A stretch of 16,327 nt of DNA from Pseudomonadales bacterium (GTDB lineage: Bacteria; Pseudomonadota; Gammaproteobacteria; Pseudomonadales; IMCC2047), in the NCBI GenBank assembly GCA_021736745.1, contig JAIPFG010000029.1, positions 1-16,327 on the forward strand. The letters are read 5' to 3'. The translations under genes were made by a program, and so were the position numbers. The stretch's first letter is position 1. Every line of letters begins with the position of its first letter. Below are positions 1 through 7,561 of the stretch, one piece after another. Under the pieces are notes generated by a model. That model searched no databases. It was not told the DNA's origin and was given only the letters and a program-made list of their open reading frames with translations.

Positions 1-404
1 GACAACACTATCATTATTAATAGCACAGCGGATGCTAATCCAGACAACATATACCAGGGCGCTGTAGGCTTCAAATGCTCCATTAAAAGCGGTGCACTTG
101 CCAGTAACACCCCCATATGAAGGCCAACAAAAATGAGGGACAAAATACCTAAGTCTCGATGAAAATTAATAAAAAACCTGCCACTAAAGGCTGGCAAGGA
201 TTGAGGTTGACCTCGATAGACAAAGAGCAAAAATAATAACGCCACTGCCAGGTAACCAATGGCATTGGCCCAATCCCAAAGGAAAACAGTTGTTGGTGCA
301 GGCACTATTCCCCATAACAGCATCAAGGGGACCGCCAAAGAAAGACAGAGGCGGAAAAATAAAGGGCCAATTGAAGTATCAGCTGTTGATTTACGCCCAA
401 CCAA
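1..404 (-). CDS. ferric-reductase-like transmembrane protein, partial (3' end outside window)
   Basis: The minus strand is open from a stop at about 422 to the left edge and encodes about 134 residues of a polytopic membrane protein; the C-terminus lies outside the window. Four hydrophobic segments are visible, at about residues 15-35, 46-64, 86-105 and 118-134. The third follows the motif NFHRDLG and contains VGLH. Its histidines (about 83 and 97) have 13 residues between them, the spacing of paired haem ligands in ferric reductase/NOX-type membrane domains. The second histidine pair would lie beyond the edge. Likely role (inference): haem-b-binding membrane electron transfer in the inner membrane. 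No ATG is available. I chose TTG at 402-404, which has a weak GAG ten bases upstream; the start is uncertain and could be upstream as far as about 419. It overlaps the end of the LuxR-like remnant by 14 bases, as in a translationally coupled operon. Confidence 0.6.
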   Translation of the reverse strand, partial: MVGRKSTADTSIGPLFFRLCLSLAVPLMLLWGIVPAPTTVFLWDWANAIGYLAVALLFLLFVYRGQPQSLPAFSGRFFINFHRDLGILSLIFVGLHMGVLLASAPLLMEHLKPTAPWYMLSGLASAVLLIMIVL

Positions 405-691
405 AAGAATATTTCTCAGTTGTCACTGACTCGACGCACATCTTTGCTCGATGCGACAAAGCCGCACGACTATGGATGCCACCCTTTTGGTAAACAGGTT
501 TAATATGAGTTCGTATCGTAGAAAAGGAGACACAATCGGTTTTATCATAAAAAATTTTCAAGATAACTTCCGCTTGATCGAAATTACTGAGCTTTTTGCT
601 TCGCCAGATCCGTATTGTTTTCACCCTCATAGGCAGATAGGGCACAAAGTAGTTCGCCTGTAGCAAGGCTAAGCTCGCTTTCACTCGAAAC
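391..691 (-). pseudogene. remnant of a LuxR-type helix-turn-helix regulator, frameshifted and N-terminally truncated
   Basis: Two halves of one LuxR-family DNA-binding domain can be read on the minus strand in different frames. From about 691 to 584 one frame gives LSLATGELLCALSA, then NNTDLAKQ, then a stop at 584-586. This resembles the first two helices (LTPxExxLLxALxxG, then xxIAxQ). From about 528 to 391 another frame gives FSTIRTHIKPVYQK, then GIHSRAALSHR. This is a very typical recognition helix and tail (STVRTHLKRVYQKTGVHSRAAL). About 70 bases separate DLAKQ from FSTIRTH where roughly 10-12 are expected, so a small insertion with a frameshift seems to have split the domain. No N-terminal sensor domain can be read upstream; the frames are closed between about 692 and 850. 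The longest single open frame here (391-684) joins unrelated sequence to the second half. Functional loss is inferred. Confidence 0.5.
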
Positions 692-803
692 TCAAATCTA
701 CCACTACCGCCACTTCCATCACCTACAGTACTTTTTTGTGATACGAATGGACTGAATGATTATTTCCAGAGCCCGTCAATTGTCATAATCAAAACATTAC
801 GAC

Positions 804-839
804 AAAACCTATCCCCATTATTGGAGGATTTCAGGGGAT
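804..839 (-). terminator. possible intrinsic terminator after fadA
   Basis: On the minus strand, 12 bases after the fadA stop, ATCCCC (834-839) can pair with GGGGAT (811-816) across a 17-base loop, followed by AGGTTTTG. The stem has 6 bp and the T run is only four bases, so the signal is weak. It is placed where the fadBA transcript should end. The stretch 692-850 otherwise holds nothing I can assign. Confidence 0.35.
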
Positions 840-850
840 GTAAAAAATTA

Positions 851-2026
851 TTAAACACGTTCAAAGATTGTTGCTATCCCCTGCCCCAGCCCAATACACA
901 TTGTCGCCAAACCGAGGGTGGAATCTTTCTTTTCCATAATATTCAATAAAGTACCGCAAATTCGTGCACCCGAACAGCCCAGAGGGTGGCCTAAAGCAAT
1001 CGCGCCACCATTAAGATTAACTTTGTCATCAAATACTTCAGACAAACCTAAGCCTTGAATTACCGCAAGGGCCTGCGCCGCGAACGCTTCATTAAGCTCG
1101 ATCGTTTCAATATCCGCTATTGTCAAACCGGCTTTATGAAGCGCTTTTTGCGTTGCTGGCACAGGACCATAACCCATGATAGCCGGATCAATCCCCGCCA
1201 CCGCCATTGCCCGCACTTTCGCCATAGGCGTCAACCCCAGCACCTGTGCTTTTGCCGCAGACATCACCAACATTATGGATGCACCATCAGAAAGTGCCGA
1301 TGAGCTGCCGGCTGTTACCGTCCCATTTACCGGATCGAAAGCCGGTCTTAGTTGTGACAAAGCTTCGAGATTTGCGTCGGCCCGAATAACTTCGTCCGCT
1401 TCGATGAGTGTTTTAAAACCCTTTGAGTCATGTCCTTCCATCGCAACTAACTCGTTGCTAAAACCGCCATTGACTGCTGCTTGGTGAGCACGCCGGTGGG
1501 AACGCAAACTAAATTCATCCTGCGCCTGACGAGAGATTTTATGCATTTTTGCCAATAATTCCGCTGTTAGCCCCATCATAGCGGAACCTTTAGCGACATA
1601 CTTGTTTAAGGCTGGACTGATATCGGCACCGTGTGTCAAAGGTACATGGCCCATATGTTCAACACCGCCGATAAGAAAACAATCACCATTGTCAGACTGA
1701 ATCGCTTGAGCGGCAGTATGTAATGCCGACATAGAGGACCCACAAAGCCGGTTTACTGTTTGTCCGGGACAGCTATGCGGTAAGTTTGCCAATAACGATG
1801 TCATGCGGGCAATGTTAATACCCTGCTCCAGGGTTTGATTGACACAGCCCCAGATCAAGTCATCAATCAGATGAGGATCCAGGTCGGGTTGCCGTTCTAA
1901 CATGGCATTAACAAGGTTTGCCGACAAGGTTTCCGCTCGTACATGTCTAAAGCCACCGTTTTTTGAGCGTCCCATGGGTGTACGCGCACAATCGATCACT
2001 ACTGCATCTCGTGGGGATAAACTCAT
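851..2026 (-). CDS. fadA: 3-ketoacyl-CoA thiolase, beta subunit of the fatty-acid oxidation complex
   Basis: A 391-residue thiolase that cleaves 3-ketoacyl-CoA with CoA to acetyl-CoA and a shortened acyl-CoA, the last step of beta-oxidation, in the cytosol. The nucleophilic cysteine is Cys95 in NRLCGSSMS. The catalytic histidine is His347 in GHPLGCSGAR, and the second catalytic cysteine is Cys377 in MCIGLGQG. The N-terminal signature DCARTPMG is present. The length equals that of Pseudomonas FadA. The ATG start is well supported by GGAGG five bases upstream. It lies 39 bases after the fadB stop on the same strand, in the usual fadB-fadA order, so the two are almost certainly co-transcribed and form the alpha2-beta2 complex. 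Nothing appears abnormal. Confidence 0.97.
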   Translation of the reverse strand: MSLSPRDAVVIDCARTPMGRSKNGGFRHVRAETLSANLVNAMLERQPDLDPHLIDDLIWGCVNQTLEQGINIARMTSLLANLPHSCPGQTVNRLCGSSMSALHTAAQAIQSDNGDCFLIGGVEHMGHVPLTHGADISPALNKYVAKGSAMMGLTAELLAKMHKISRQAQDEFSLRSHRRAHQAAVNGGFSNELVAMEGHDSKGFKTLIEADEVIRADANLEALSQLRPAFDPVNGTVTAGSSSALSDGASIMLVMSAAKAQVLGLTPMAKVRAMAVAGIDPAIMGYGPVPATQKALHKAGLTIADIETIELNEAFAAQALAVIQGLGLSEVFDDKVNLNGGAIALGHPLGCSGARICGTLLNIMEKKDSTLGLATMCIGLGQGIATIFERV

Positions 2027-2065
2027 GTTTGCCTCCAGCCTTATCAGCTTGTTATACAGATTGAC

Positions 2066-4210
2066 TTAAAAGTATTTACTTCCATCCTGGCTCATTGTTC
2101 TTAACCTATCTGGCACCTCATACAAAGCCCCTAAATGTGCATACTGGTCGGCTAAAGCGCAGAATTTATCCGCACCAACCGTATCGATATAGCGTAATGC
2201 CCCACCGCGGAACTTGGGAAAACCCAGCCCCATAATCAATGACATGTCCGCTTCGGCGGCGGAAGCTACAATCCCTTCTTCCAGACAGCGCGCGACTTCA
2301 AGACACATGGGAACCATCAGACGTGCAATCACTTCTTCCTGGCTAAATTCCTTCGTTTGTGACTGAACTTTACCAATAAAGCCAAGGATTTCTTCGTCAA
2401 AAATTTTTGTCAGTCGCCCCTTCGCATCAGGTTCATAATGATAAAATCCTTTGCTGTTCTTTTGTCCGAAACGTTTGGCCTCATAGAGGAGATCCAGAAT
2501 TGACGTTTCTTCAAACTTCATGCGTTCGGGAAAACCTTCCTCCATGACATCGATACAGTGGTGACAAGTATCGATACCCACCACATCCTGAAGATAGGCT
2601 GGACCCATCGGCCAACCGAAGCCTTCCATCACCTTGTCAACCTGCCGAAAATCCGCGCCATCTCTGATCAACAGATTGAATCCGAGAAAATAGGGAAACA
2701 GAACCCGGTTGACCAGGAAACCAGGGCAGTCATTGACAACGATAGGGGTTTTGCCGATTGCAGTTGCATACGAAACCACGGTTGCAATGGTTTCATCACT
2801 GGTACTTTTGCCACGAATAATTTCGACTAAAGGCATCAACGGAACCGGATTAAAGAAGTGCATCCCACAAAAGCGTTCTGGCTTTTTCAGGGCCGTCGAT
2901 AAATAATCAATAGAAATCGTTGACGTGTTTGAGGTAATAATGGCGTTTTCGTCAACCGTATTTTCAACTTCTTCTAATACCGCTAACTTGATTTTAGGAT
3001 TTTCCACGACGGCTTCTACTACCAAATCAACCGCCTTTATATCACTCATATCCAGTGTCGGCTTAATACTGCCCAGTATTTTCGCCATACCGGCCGGTGT
3101 CATACGTCCTTTTTCGACGCTCCTATTAAGCTGCTTGGTCGCTTCGGACATACCCAAATCCAACGCCGCCTCGGCAATATCCCGCATAACGACAGGAATA
3201 CCCTTCAAGGCAGACTGATAAGAGATACCACCACCCATGATCCCCGCACCCAAAACGGCACTCTGCTTAACCGGTCTTGCTAGCTGTTGTGCCGCAACAG
3301 CAATTTTCTTCAGCGCCTGGCCATTGAAAAACAAACCAACCAACGCTTTGCAAACATCGGTTTTAGCCACTTGGATCAGGGTTGCCGCTTCAACCTGCAA
3401 TGCTTCGGTGCGAGCCATGTGAGCTGACTTTTCGATAGCCTCTACTGCAGCAAACGGTGCGGGATAATGCGGCCCTGCAACCTTCATGATCATGCCTTTA
3501 GCTGATTCAAAGGCCATTGTGCCTTCAATGGGACGTAAACTCAGAGGGGATTTCTTAATATCCCTGTTGTGATGAAAATCGAGCTTTCCTAACTGGCACT
3601 TTTGCAACAGATCAAAAGCTGACTCTCGTAGAAGGGCACTATCAACGATACTGTCAGCAACACCGACTTTAAGCGCCACATCCGCAGGCTGAGATTTGCC
3701 GGAAGTAATCCAGTTTAATGCGTTCTCGGCACCAATCAGTCGTGAAAGGCGAATACACCCACCATACCCGGGAATAATACCAAGATTAACCTCAGGCAGC
3801 CCTGCTTTAGCTTTATTCGTCATCACACGAAAATCAGTAGCCAGCGCAAGTTCAAAACCACCACCGAGGGCATCGCCATTAAGCATCGTCACTGTGGCAT
3901 AAGGGAGGTCTTCGATATCATTAAAAATGCTATGGGTAAAATTTAGATTAGCCAACAATTCATCGTGGGGTAGTTCAAACTTAGCGATAAATTCATTGAT
4001 ATCGGCACCCAAAATAAAACTTTCTTTGGCGCTACTAATTAATAAACCTTTAATATTTTCCTGCTTCTTGATCGTATCAACAGCAGACCGCAACTCTTGC
4101 AGGGTAGCGGTATTCAGTATATTAACTTTACTTTCTTTTGCATCAAGAACTAACTCTGCAAAACCTTCTTCTGTTTTTTCGACCCGGATGACGTTACCCT
4201 GAAAAATCAT
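2066..4210 (-). CDS. fadB: multifunctional fatty-acid oxidation complex, alpha subunit
   Basis: A 714-residue protein with enoyl-CoA hydratase/isomerase in the N-terminal part and NAD-dependent 3-hydroxyacyl-CoA dehydrogenase in the rest; it forms the beta-oxidation complex with FadA. The hydratase half shows ILGADINEF, NGDALGGGFE with catalytic Glu120, and GLPEVNLGI with catalytic Glu140. The dehydrogenase half shows the Rossmann loop VLGAGIMGGG (319-328), SNTST, and GMHFFNPVPLMP with catalytic His451 and Glu463. A further conserved block is GFGWPMGPAYLQDVVGID. The length matches Pseudomonas FadB (about 715). The ATG start has GGAG six bases upstream. The 130-base upstream gap contains a perfect TTGACA on the minus strand (4315-4320) but no convincing -10. 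I see no PsrA- or FadR-like operator. Confidence 0.97.
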   Translation of the reverse strand: MIFQGNVIRVEKTEEGFAELVLDAKESKVNILNTATLQELRSAVDTIKKQENIKGLLISSAKESFILGADINEFIAKFELPHDELLANLNFTHSIFNDIEDLPYATVTMLNGDALGGGFELALATDFRVMTNKAKAGLPEVNLGIIPGYGGCIRLSRLIGAENALNWITSGKSQPADVALKVGVADSIVDSALLRESAFDLLQKCQLGKLDFHHNRDIKKSPLSLRPIEGTMAFESAKGMIMKVAGPHYPAPFAAVEAIEKSAHMARTEALQVEAATLIQVAKTDVCKALVGLFFNGQALKKIAVAAQQLARPVKQSAVLGAGIMGGGISYQSALKGIPVVMRDIAEAALDLGMSEATKQLNRSVEKGRMTPAGMAKILGSIKPTLDMSDIKAVDLVVEAVVENPKIKLAVLEEVENTVDENAIITSNTSTISIDYLSTALKKPERFCGMHFFNPVPLMPLVEIIRGKSTSDETIATVVSYATAIGKTPIVVNDCPGFLVNRVLFPYFLGFNLLIRDGADFRQVDKVMEGFGWPMGPAYLQDVVGIDTCHHCIDVMEEGFPERMKFEETSILDLLYEAKRFGQKNSKGFYHYEPDAKGRLTKIFDEEILGFIGKVQSQTKEFSQEEVIARLMVPMCLEVARCLEEGIVASAAEADMSLIMGLGFPKFRGGALRYIDTVGADKFCALADQYAHLGALYEVPDRLRTMSQDGSKYF

Positions 4211-4271
4211 TTTTTACTCCAATTTAACGTTACGCATTGCGAGTGGTTAAAGCCCACTAATAGATTAACAC

Positions 4272-4292
4272 TTAAAATTCCGTGAAGCGGAA
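4272..4292 (-). terminator. possible weak intrinsic terminator between the small membrane-protein gene and fadB
   Basis: On the minus strand TTCCG (4288-4292) and CGGAA (4278-4282) form a perfect 5-bp stem with a 5-base loop, followed at once by TTTTAA. The short stem makes it a weak signal. It would separate the upstream small gene from fadBA. Confidence 0.35.
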
Positions 4293-4340
4293 CTTTGGTC
4301 GATCTAAAAACATATGTCAATGCCGATTCAATTTACTAAA

Positions 4341-4814
4341 TCAAAGTTGTTGTATCTCACGCAGCACTTGATAAATGGTTTCAACATCGGCGCTTTCCCC
4401 TCTTTCCCGCCAATAAACACCCACTGACCCAGGCGTTGATTCAAGGGCAATTGAATCCTCTGGCAACTGCGCTAGTAGTGGTTTCAACTTCCCCAAATAA
4501 ATGGCGTCCGGTTTGGCTGCACGCGCCGCAAAACCCCAGCCATTCTCATCAGAAAATCGGGCAATATTTTTCCCGTAGAGCAACCAGGGCTTAATGCCTT
4601 TCGTTACTCTATGATGAGGCAATCGATAGACAACACAATGTATCTTATCCAAAGCATTATTAGGATCATCCAGTTTACTTAACTGCACCTGGATACCCAT
4701 TCGCATTGCTTGTCGTCTTAAGGCCATTTGCTGCCGTTCCTTCGCGGATGGGAGCACCCAAAGCATTGAACCAAGAATCAAAACAACCGCTAATATAACA
4801 ACGAGCAGGAACAT
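4341..4814 (-). CDS. small membrane-anchored protein of unknown function
   Basis: A 157-residue protein I do not recognise by name. Residues 2-21 form one strong hydrophobic segment, followed by a basic stretch (KERQQMALRRQAMRMG), so by the positive-inside rule the rest probably faces the cytosol. The soluble part contains GVYWRERGE near the end and short conserved-looking blocks such as VYRLPHH and GWGFAARAA. It has no cysteine pair, metal site or nucleotide-binding motif that I can see. The ATG start has AGG about eight bases upstream. It is divergent from the universal stress gene, with a 155-base gap, and points toward fadB. A 5-bp hairpin after its stop argues weakly for a separate transcript. 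The N-terminal anchor may draw a YajC-like label from automatic annotation, but I see no other support for that. Confidence 0.75.
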   Translation of the reverse strand: MFLLVVILAVVLILGSMLWVLPSAKERQQMALRRQAMRMGIQVQLSKLDDPNNALDKIHCVVYRLPHHRVTKGIKPWLLYGKNIARFSDENGWGFAARAAKPDAIYLGKLKPLLAQLPEDSIALESTPGSVGVYWRERGESADVETIYQVLREIQQL

Positions 4815-4969
4815 AACTATGCCTTACTGAATGGGGGCCAGAATTCTGACGCTAAATTTTTATTGACTTCTATCATATAGCGACTGCTTGGGCTATGCTA
4901 TGTTGAATCTGCAGTAACATAAGGCTAACTCCGCATAGTCTAACCATTCACCACAGAAGGAGCTAAAAA

Positions 4970-5401
4970 ATGGCTCACTACCAACATATTTTACTCGCAG
5001 TTGATCTTACCGAGGAGTCAAATGCTATTGCTGAAAAAGCGGTTGCACTTTCGCAACAAACTGGCGCTAAACTAAGCATTGTTCATGTCATAGAGCCTAT
5101 TAACTTCGCTTACGGCGGCGACATACCAATGGACCTCACTGCTATACAGGACCAATTGGATGAGCACGCTCGGCAAAAACTTATTGCTTTCGCTCAGCCC
5201 TATTTGATTCCATCTGAACAGCAACATATAGTTATTGGTTTGCCTCAGAATGAAATCCATCGTATTGCCGAAGAACAGGACGTAGATTTAATCGTCGTGG
5301 GCAGCCATGGAAGACGCGGCTTATCCTTGTTATTGGGTTCTACCGCAAATGGCGTATTACATGGTGCGAAATGTGATGTTTTAGCCGTTCGTGTTGGATA
5401 A
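4970..5401 (+). CDS. universal stress protein, UspA family
   Basis: A single-domain universal stress protein of 143 residues, close to the length of E. coli UspA (144), expected in the cytosol as a dimer. The N-terminal strand HILLAVDLTEES and helix NAIAEKAVALSQ match the family, as does LSIVHVIEP. The C-terminal block DLIVVGSHGRRGLSLLLGST, followed by VLHGAKCDVLAVRV, is the Usp glycine-rich motif. It has a GSHG and a GST, but one residue fewer between them than the classic ATP-binding form G-x2-G-x9-G-S/T, so ATP binding is plausible but not proven. The ATG start is preceded by AAGGAG eight bases upstream. It is transcribed alone or as the first gene of the plus-strand run; a possible hairpin terminator follows. 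Which Usp paralogue this is cannot be decided from sequence alone. Confidence 0.93.
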   Translation: MAHYQHILLAVDLTEESNAIAEKAVALSQQTGAKLSIVHVIEPINFAYGGDIPMDLTAIQDQLDEHARQKLIAFAQPYLIPSEQQHIVIGLPQNEIHRIAEEQDVDLIVVGSHGRRGLSLLLGSTANGVLHGAKCDVLAVRVG

Positions 5402-5422
5402 ATACGTACTGCATCGTCGAGC

Positions 5423-5468
5423 AGTTCCGGCAGATATCCTGTGCCTAAACCTGTTACCGGAATTGTTT
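5423..5468 (+). terminator. possible terminator hairpin after the universal stress gene
   Basis: AGTTCCGG (5423-5430) can pair with CCGGAATT (5457-5464), counting one G-U pair. Inside this stem, CAG and CTG can extend the pairing past a bulge. TTGTTT follows at 5463-5468. The loop is long (26 bases), so this is a moderate to weak terminator, placed just after the stop at 5401. Confidence 0.35.
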
Positions 5469-5497
5469 AGCAATAATCAAAGAAGAGGACATTGAGC

Positions 5498-7492
5498 ATG
5501 CTGGATGATCGCCTTAGGTGGATCTGTCTGCTCACCCTATTGCTAGCTAATCTACAGGTACCATCACTCTATGCTGCCCAACCTACGCTCTCCGAAGATG
5601 GGTGGAGCGTTGAACGTAGCCAGTATACCGATGCGTTACAAGCGCTGGCAAAGGGAAAGACTCGGCGGTTCAAACAACTCAAAGCGCAACTAACTGAGTA
5701 CCCACTTTACCCTTACCTTGAGTACGCGTATTTGCGTGTTCAAATAAAACGCCACACACCTAGCCAAAGTGTTACAGACTTTTTTAACCACTATAAAGAT
5801 ACGCCACTCTTTCTACAATTAAAACATCATTGGCTGCGCACCCTGGCCAAAAGAGGACAATGGCAACATTATCTTGAGTTTTATGATGAAAGCGTAAAAA
5901 GTGTTGAACTTAAGTGCTATGCGCTCTGGGCCGAATTTAAAACGCGTGATGCAGCCGAGGCGGTGTCCAAGGTTGAACCAATTTGGTTGGTGGGTCAGTC
6001 ACAACCCAATGCCTGTGAGCCGATTTTCAAAGTGTGGAGCGAAAACCACTTATCCGATGAGTTAGTATGGCAACGATTTTCATTAGCGATGAATGCTGGC
6101 AAAACCCAGCTGGCTCGTTATTTAATACGTTTTATGTCGACGAAACTCCAGGAACAAGCCAAATTTTATCGTGAAATTCATTTTTACCCGGAACGTATTT
6201 CCTCTAGGAACTTTGTTGAACTGGATCCAAAAAATGAAGAAATATTACTGCATGGCATGAAACGATTAGCCTGGAGAGATCCAATACTGGCTCAGGCGCT
6301 TTGGGAAGAATTCAGTAGGAAATTTAATTTTATTGAAGCTATTCACCAACAAATTGAACATCGTATTTTGCTCGGCCTTGCAAAACAAAATCAAAGCGAC
6401 GCTTTTGCCACCGCTTTAGCCAGCTTCCCTTACCCAGACGATACAGCACTGATTAAGGCTGGCATCGAAATGAGCATACGCCAGCAGCGTTGGCCTGAGG
6501 TTATTCGACTAATTAATACACTTCCCCTCCCCACCCAACAAATGGCGCAATGGCAATATTGGTATGCCCGAGCCGCACAATTTGTAACGCCATCCATCAA
6601 GGAAATTGACAGTGTAGCGATTTATCAACGTCTGGCAGAAAGCCGGGATTATTATGGCTTTCTTGCGGCGGACCACTTAAATACCAGTTATCAACTAAAT
6701 GCCATTAGTTATCCGGAAAATACTGATGTATTAAAACAAATTAAAAGTATTGAAGGAGTTAAGCGCGCTAAAGAATTGTTTTTACTTGGCAACACAACGG
6801 AAGCTCGTCGAGAATGGTCCTGGGCCAGCCGGCATTTTAATGCGGAACAACATTATATGGCCGCTCATTATGCCCACTCACTGGGTTGGCATAGCCAAGC
6901 CATCAGATCTGCGATCGAGGCGGAAAAATGGCATGATCTTAAATTACGCTTTCCCTTGGCCTATCAGGAAAAATTACTTGATGCCTCGAAAGAAAATCAG
7001 TTGGACGTTAACTGGTTGTTAGCACTCGCCCGTCAGGAAAGCGCCATGACCAGCGATGTGCAATCACCCAAGGGAGCCAGAGGGTTGATGCAAATCATGC
7101 CATCAACTGCGCGGATGATCAGCAAGAAGCACCAAATTTCATATCACTCCTCTCATGATCTTTTAGATCCGGCCAAAAATATCGAACTTGCCAGCGCATA
7201 CCTCAAAGATCTCTTGACACAATTTAATGAAAATAGCATTTATGCGACCGCCGCCTATAATGCCGGCCCCCACCGAGTGAATAAATGGTTAAAGGAAAGC
7301 AGCAATCAACCTCTCGATATCTGGATAGAAAATATACCCTATGCGGAAACCCGACAATATGTTAAAAATGTGTTGGCCTATTCGGTCATTTTTGCAACAT
7401 TAAGAAAAGAGATGGACTTTCGAATGGCAACTAACCCATATCTTTCAAATCTTGCACCACAATTAGCAGCTACAAAAACAGAGAAAGAATGA
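5498..7492 (+). CDS. slt: soluble lytic murein transglycosylase (Slt70 type)
   Basis: A periplasmic peptidoglycan lytic transglycosylase of 664 residues that cleaves the MurNAc-GlcNAc bond with formation of 1,6-anhydro-MurNAc; it works in wall turnover and recycling. An N-terminal signal peptide is visible (hydrophobic core CLLTLLLANL, likely cleavage after SLYAA or SLYA). A long helical superhelix region, without fixed motifs, is followed by the catalytic domain from about residue 500. That domain has LALARQESAM with catalytic Glu514, then SPKGARGLMQIMPSTA, ASAYLKDLL, AAYNAGPHRVNKWL and PYAETRQYVKNVLAY, all typical of Slt70. A TTG at 5492 is in frame, but AGAGGA (5484-5489) is only two bases from it and eight from the ATG at 5498, so I chose the ATG. 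The length is slightly above that of E. coli Slt. Confidence 0.95.
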   Translation: MLDDRLRWICLLTLLLANLQVPSLYAAQPTLSEDGWSVERSQYTDALQALAKGKTRRFKQLKAQLTEYPLYPYLEYAYLRVQIKRHTPSQSVTDFFNHYKDTPLFLQLKHHWLRTLAKRGQWQHYLEFYDESVKSVELKCYALWAEFKTRDAAEAVSKVEPIWLVGQSQPNACEPIFKVWSENHLSDELVWQRFSLAMNAGKTQLARYLIRFMSTKLQEQAKFYREIHFYPERISSRNFVELDPKNEEILLHGMKRLAWRDPILAQALWEEFSRKFNFIEAIHQQIEHRILLGLAKQNQSDAFATALASFPYPDDTALIKAGIEMSIRQQRWPEVIRLINTLPLPTQQMAQWQYWYARAAQFVTPSIKEIDSVAIYQRLAESRDYYGFLAADHLNTSYQLNAISYPENTDVLKQIKSIEGVKRAKELFLLGNTTEARREWSWASRHFNAEQHYMAAHYAHSLGWHSQAIRSAIEAEKWHDLKLRFPLAYQEKLLDASKENQLDVNWLLALARQESAMTSDVQSPKGARGLMQIMPSTARMISKKHQISYHSSHDLLDPAKNIELASAYLKDLLTQFNENSIYATAAYNAGPHRVNKWLKESSNQPLDIWIENIPYAETRQYVKNVLAYSVIFATLRKEMDFRMATNPYLSNLAPQLAATKTEKE

Positions 7493-7551
7493 AATCTCTG
7501 AGTTCCTCATAAAAACCGCAGGATAAATAGTGCGGGGTGTAAAGCAACCCC
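7479..7551 (+). other. cluster of short inverted repeats between slt and the EAL-HDOD gene
   Basis: Three hairpins can be drawn. CAGAGA/TCTCTG (7479-7484 with 7495-7500) spans the slt stop codon. CCGCA/TGCGG is at 7516-7520 with 7531-7535. GGGGT/ACCCC is at 7534-7538 with 7547-7551. The last two share bases 7534-7535 and cannot form together. No T run follows on the plus strand, so none is a standard terminator for slt. The middle one is followed by TTTTTAT on the minus strand, where no gene is expected to need it. Confidence 0.4.
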
Positions 7552-7561
7552 ACATTCAAGG

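Noticed and set aside
290..663. Plus-strand open frames of 67 and 70 codons in the left-hand region
   Set aside because: They lie opposite the ferric-reductase-like gene and the LuxR remnant, have no recognisable motif, and the minus-strand readings are far better supported.
2558..4202. Several plus-strand frames of 60-97 codons inside fadB
   Set aside because: They are antisense to an intact, motif-complete fadB and show no protein-like pattern of their own.
4290..4320. Perfect TTGACA on the minus strand upstream of fadB
   Set aside because: No acceptable -10 hexamer is found at 16-18 bases; kept only as a remark under fadB.
4211..4340. PsrA-like (GAAAC-N4-GTTTC) or FadR-like operator for fadBA
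   Set aside because: No inverted repeat of either type was found; only a short chance palindrome TAACGTTA is present.
4863..4904. TTGACT followed by TATGCT/TATGTT upstream of the universal stress gene
   Set aside because: The spacing is 25-30 bases instead of about 17, so it is not a convincing promoter.
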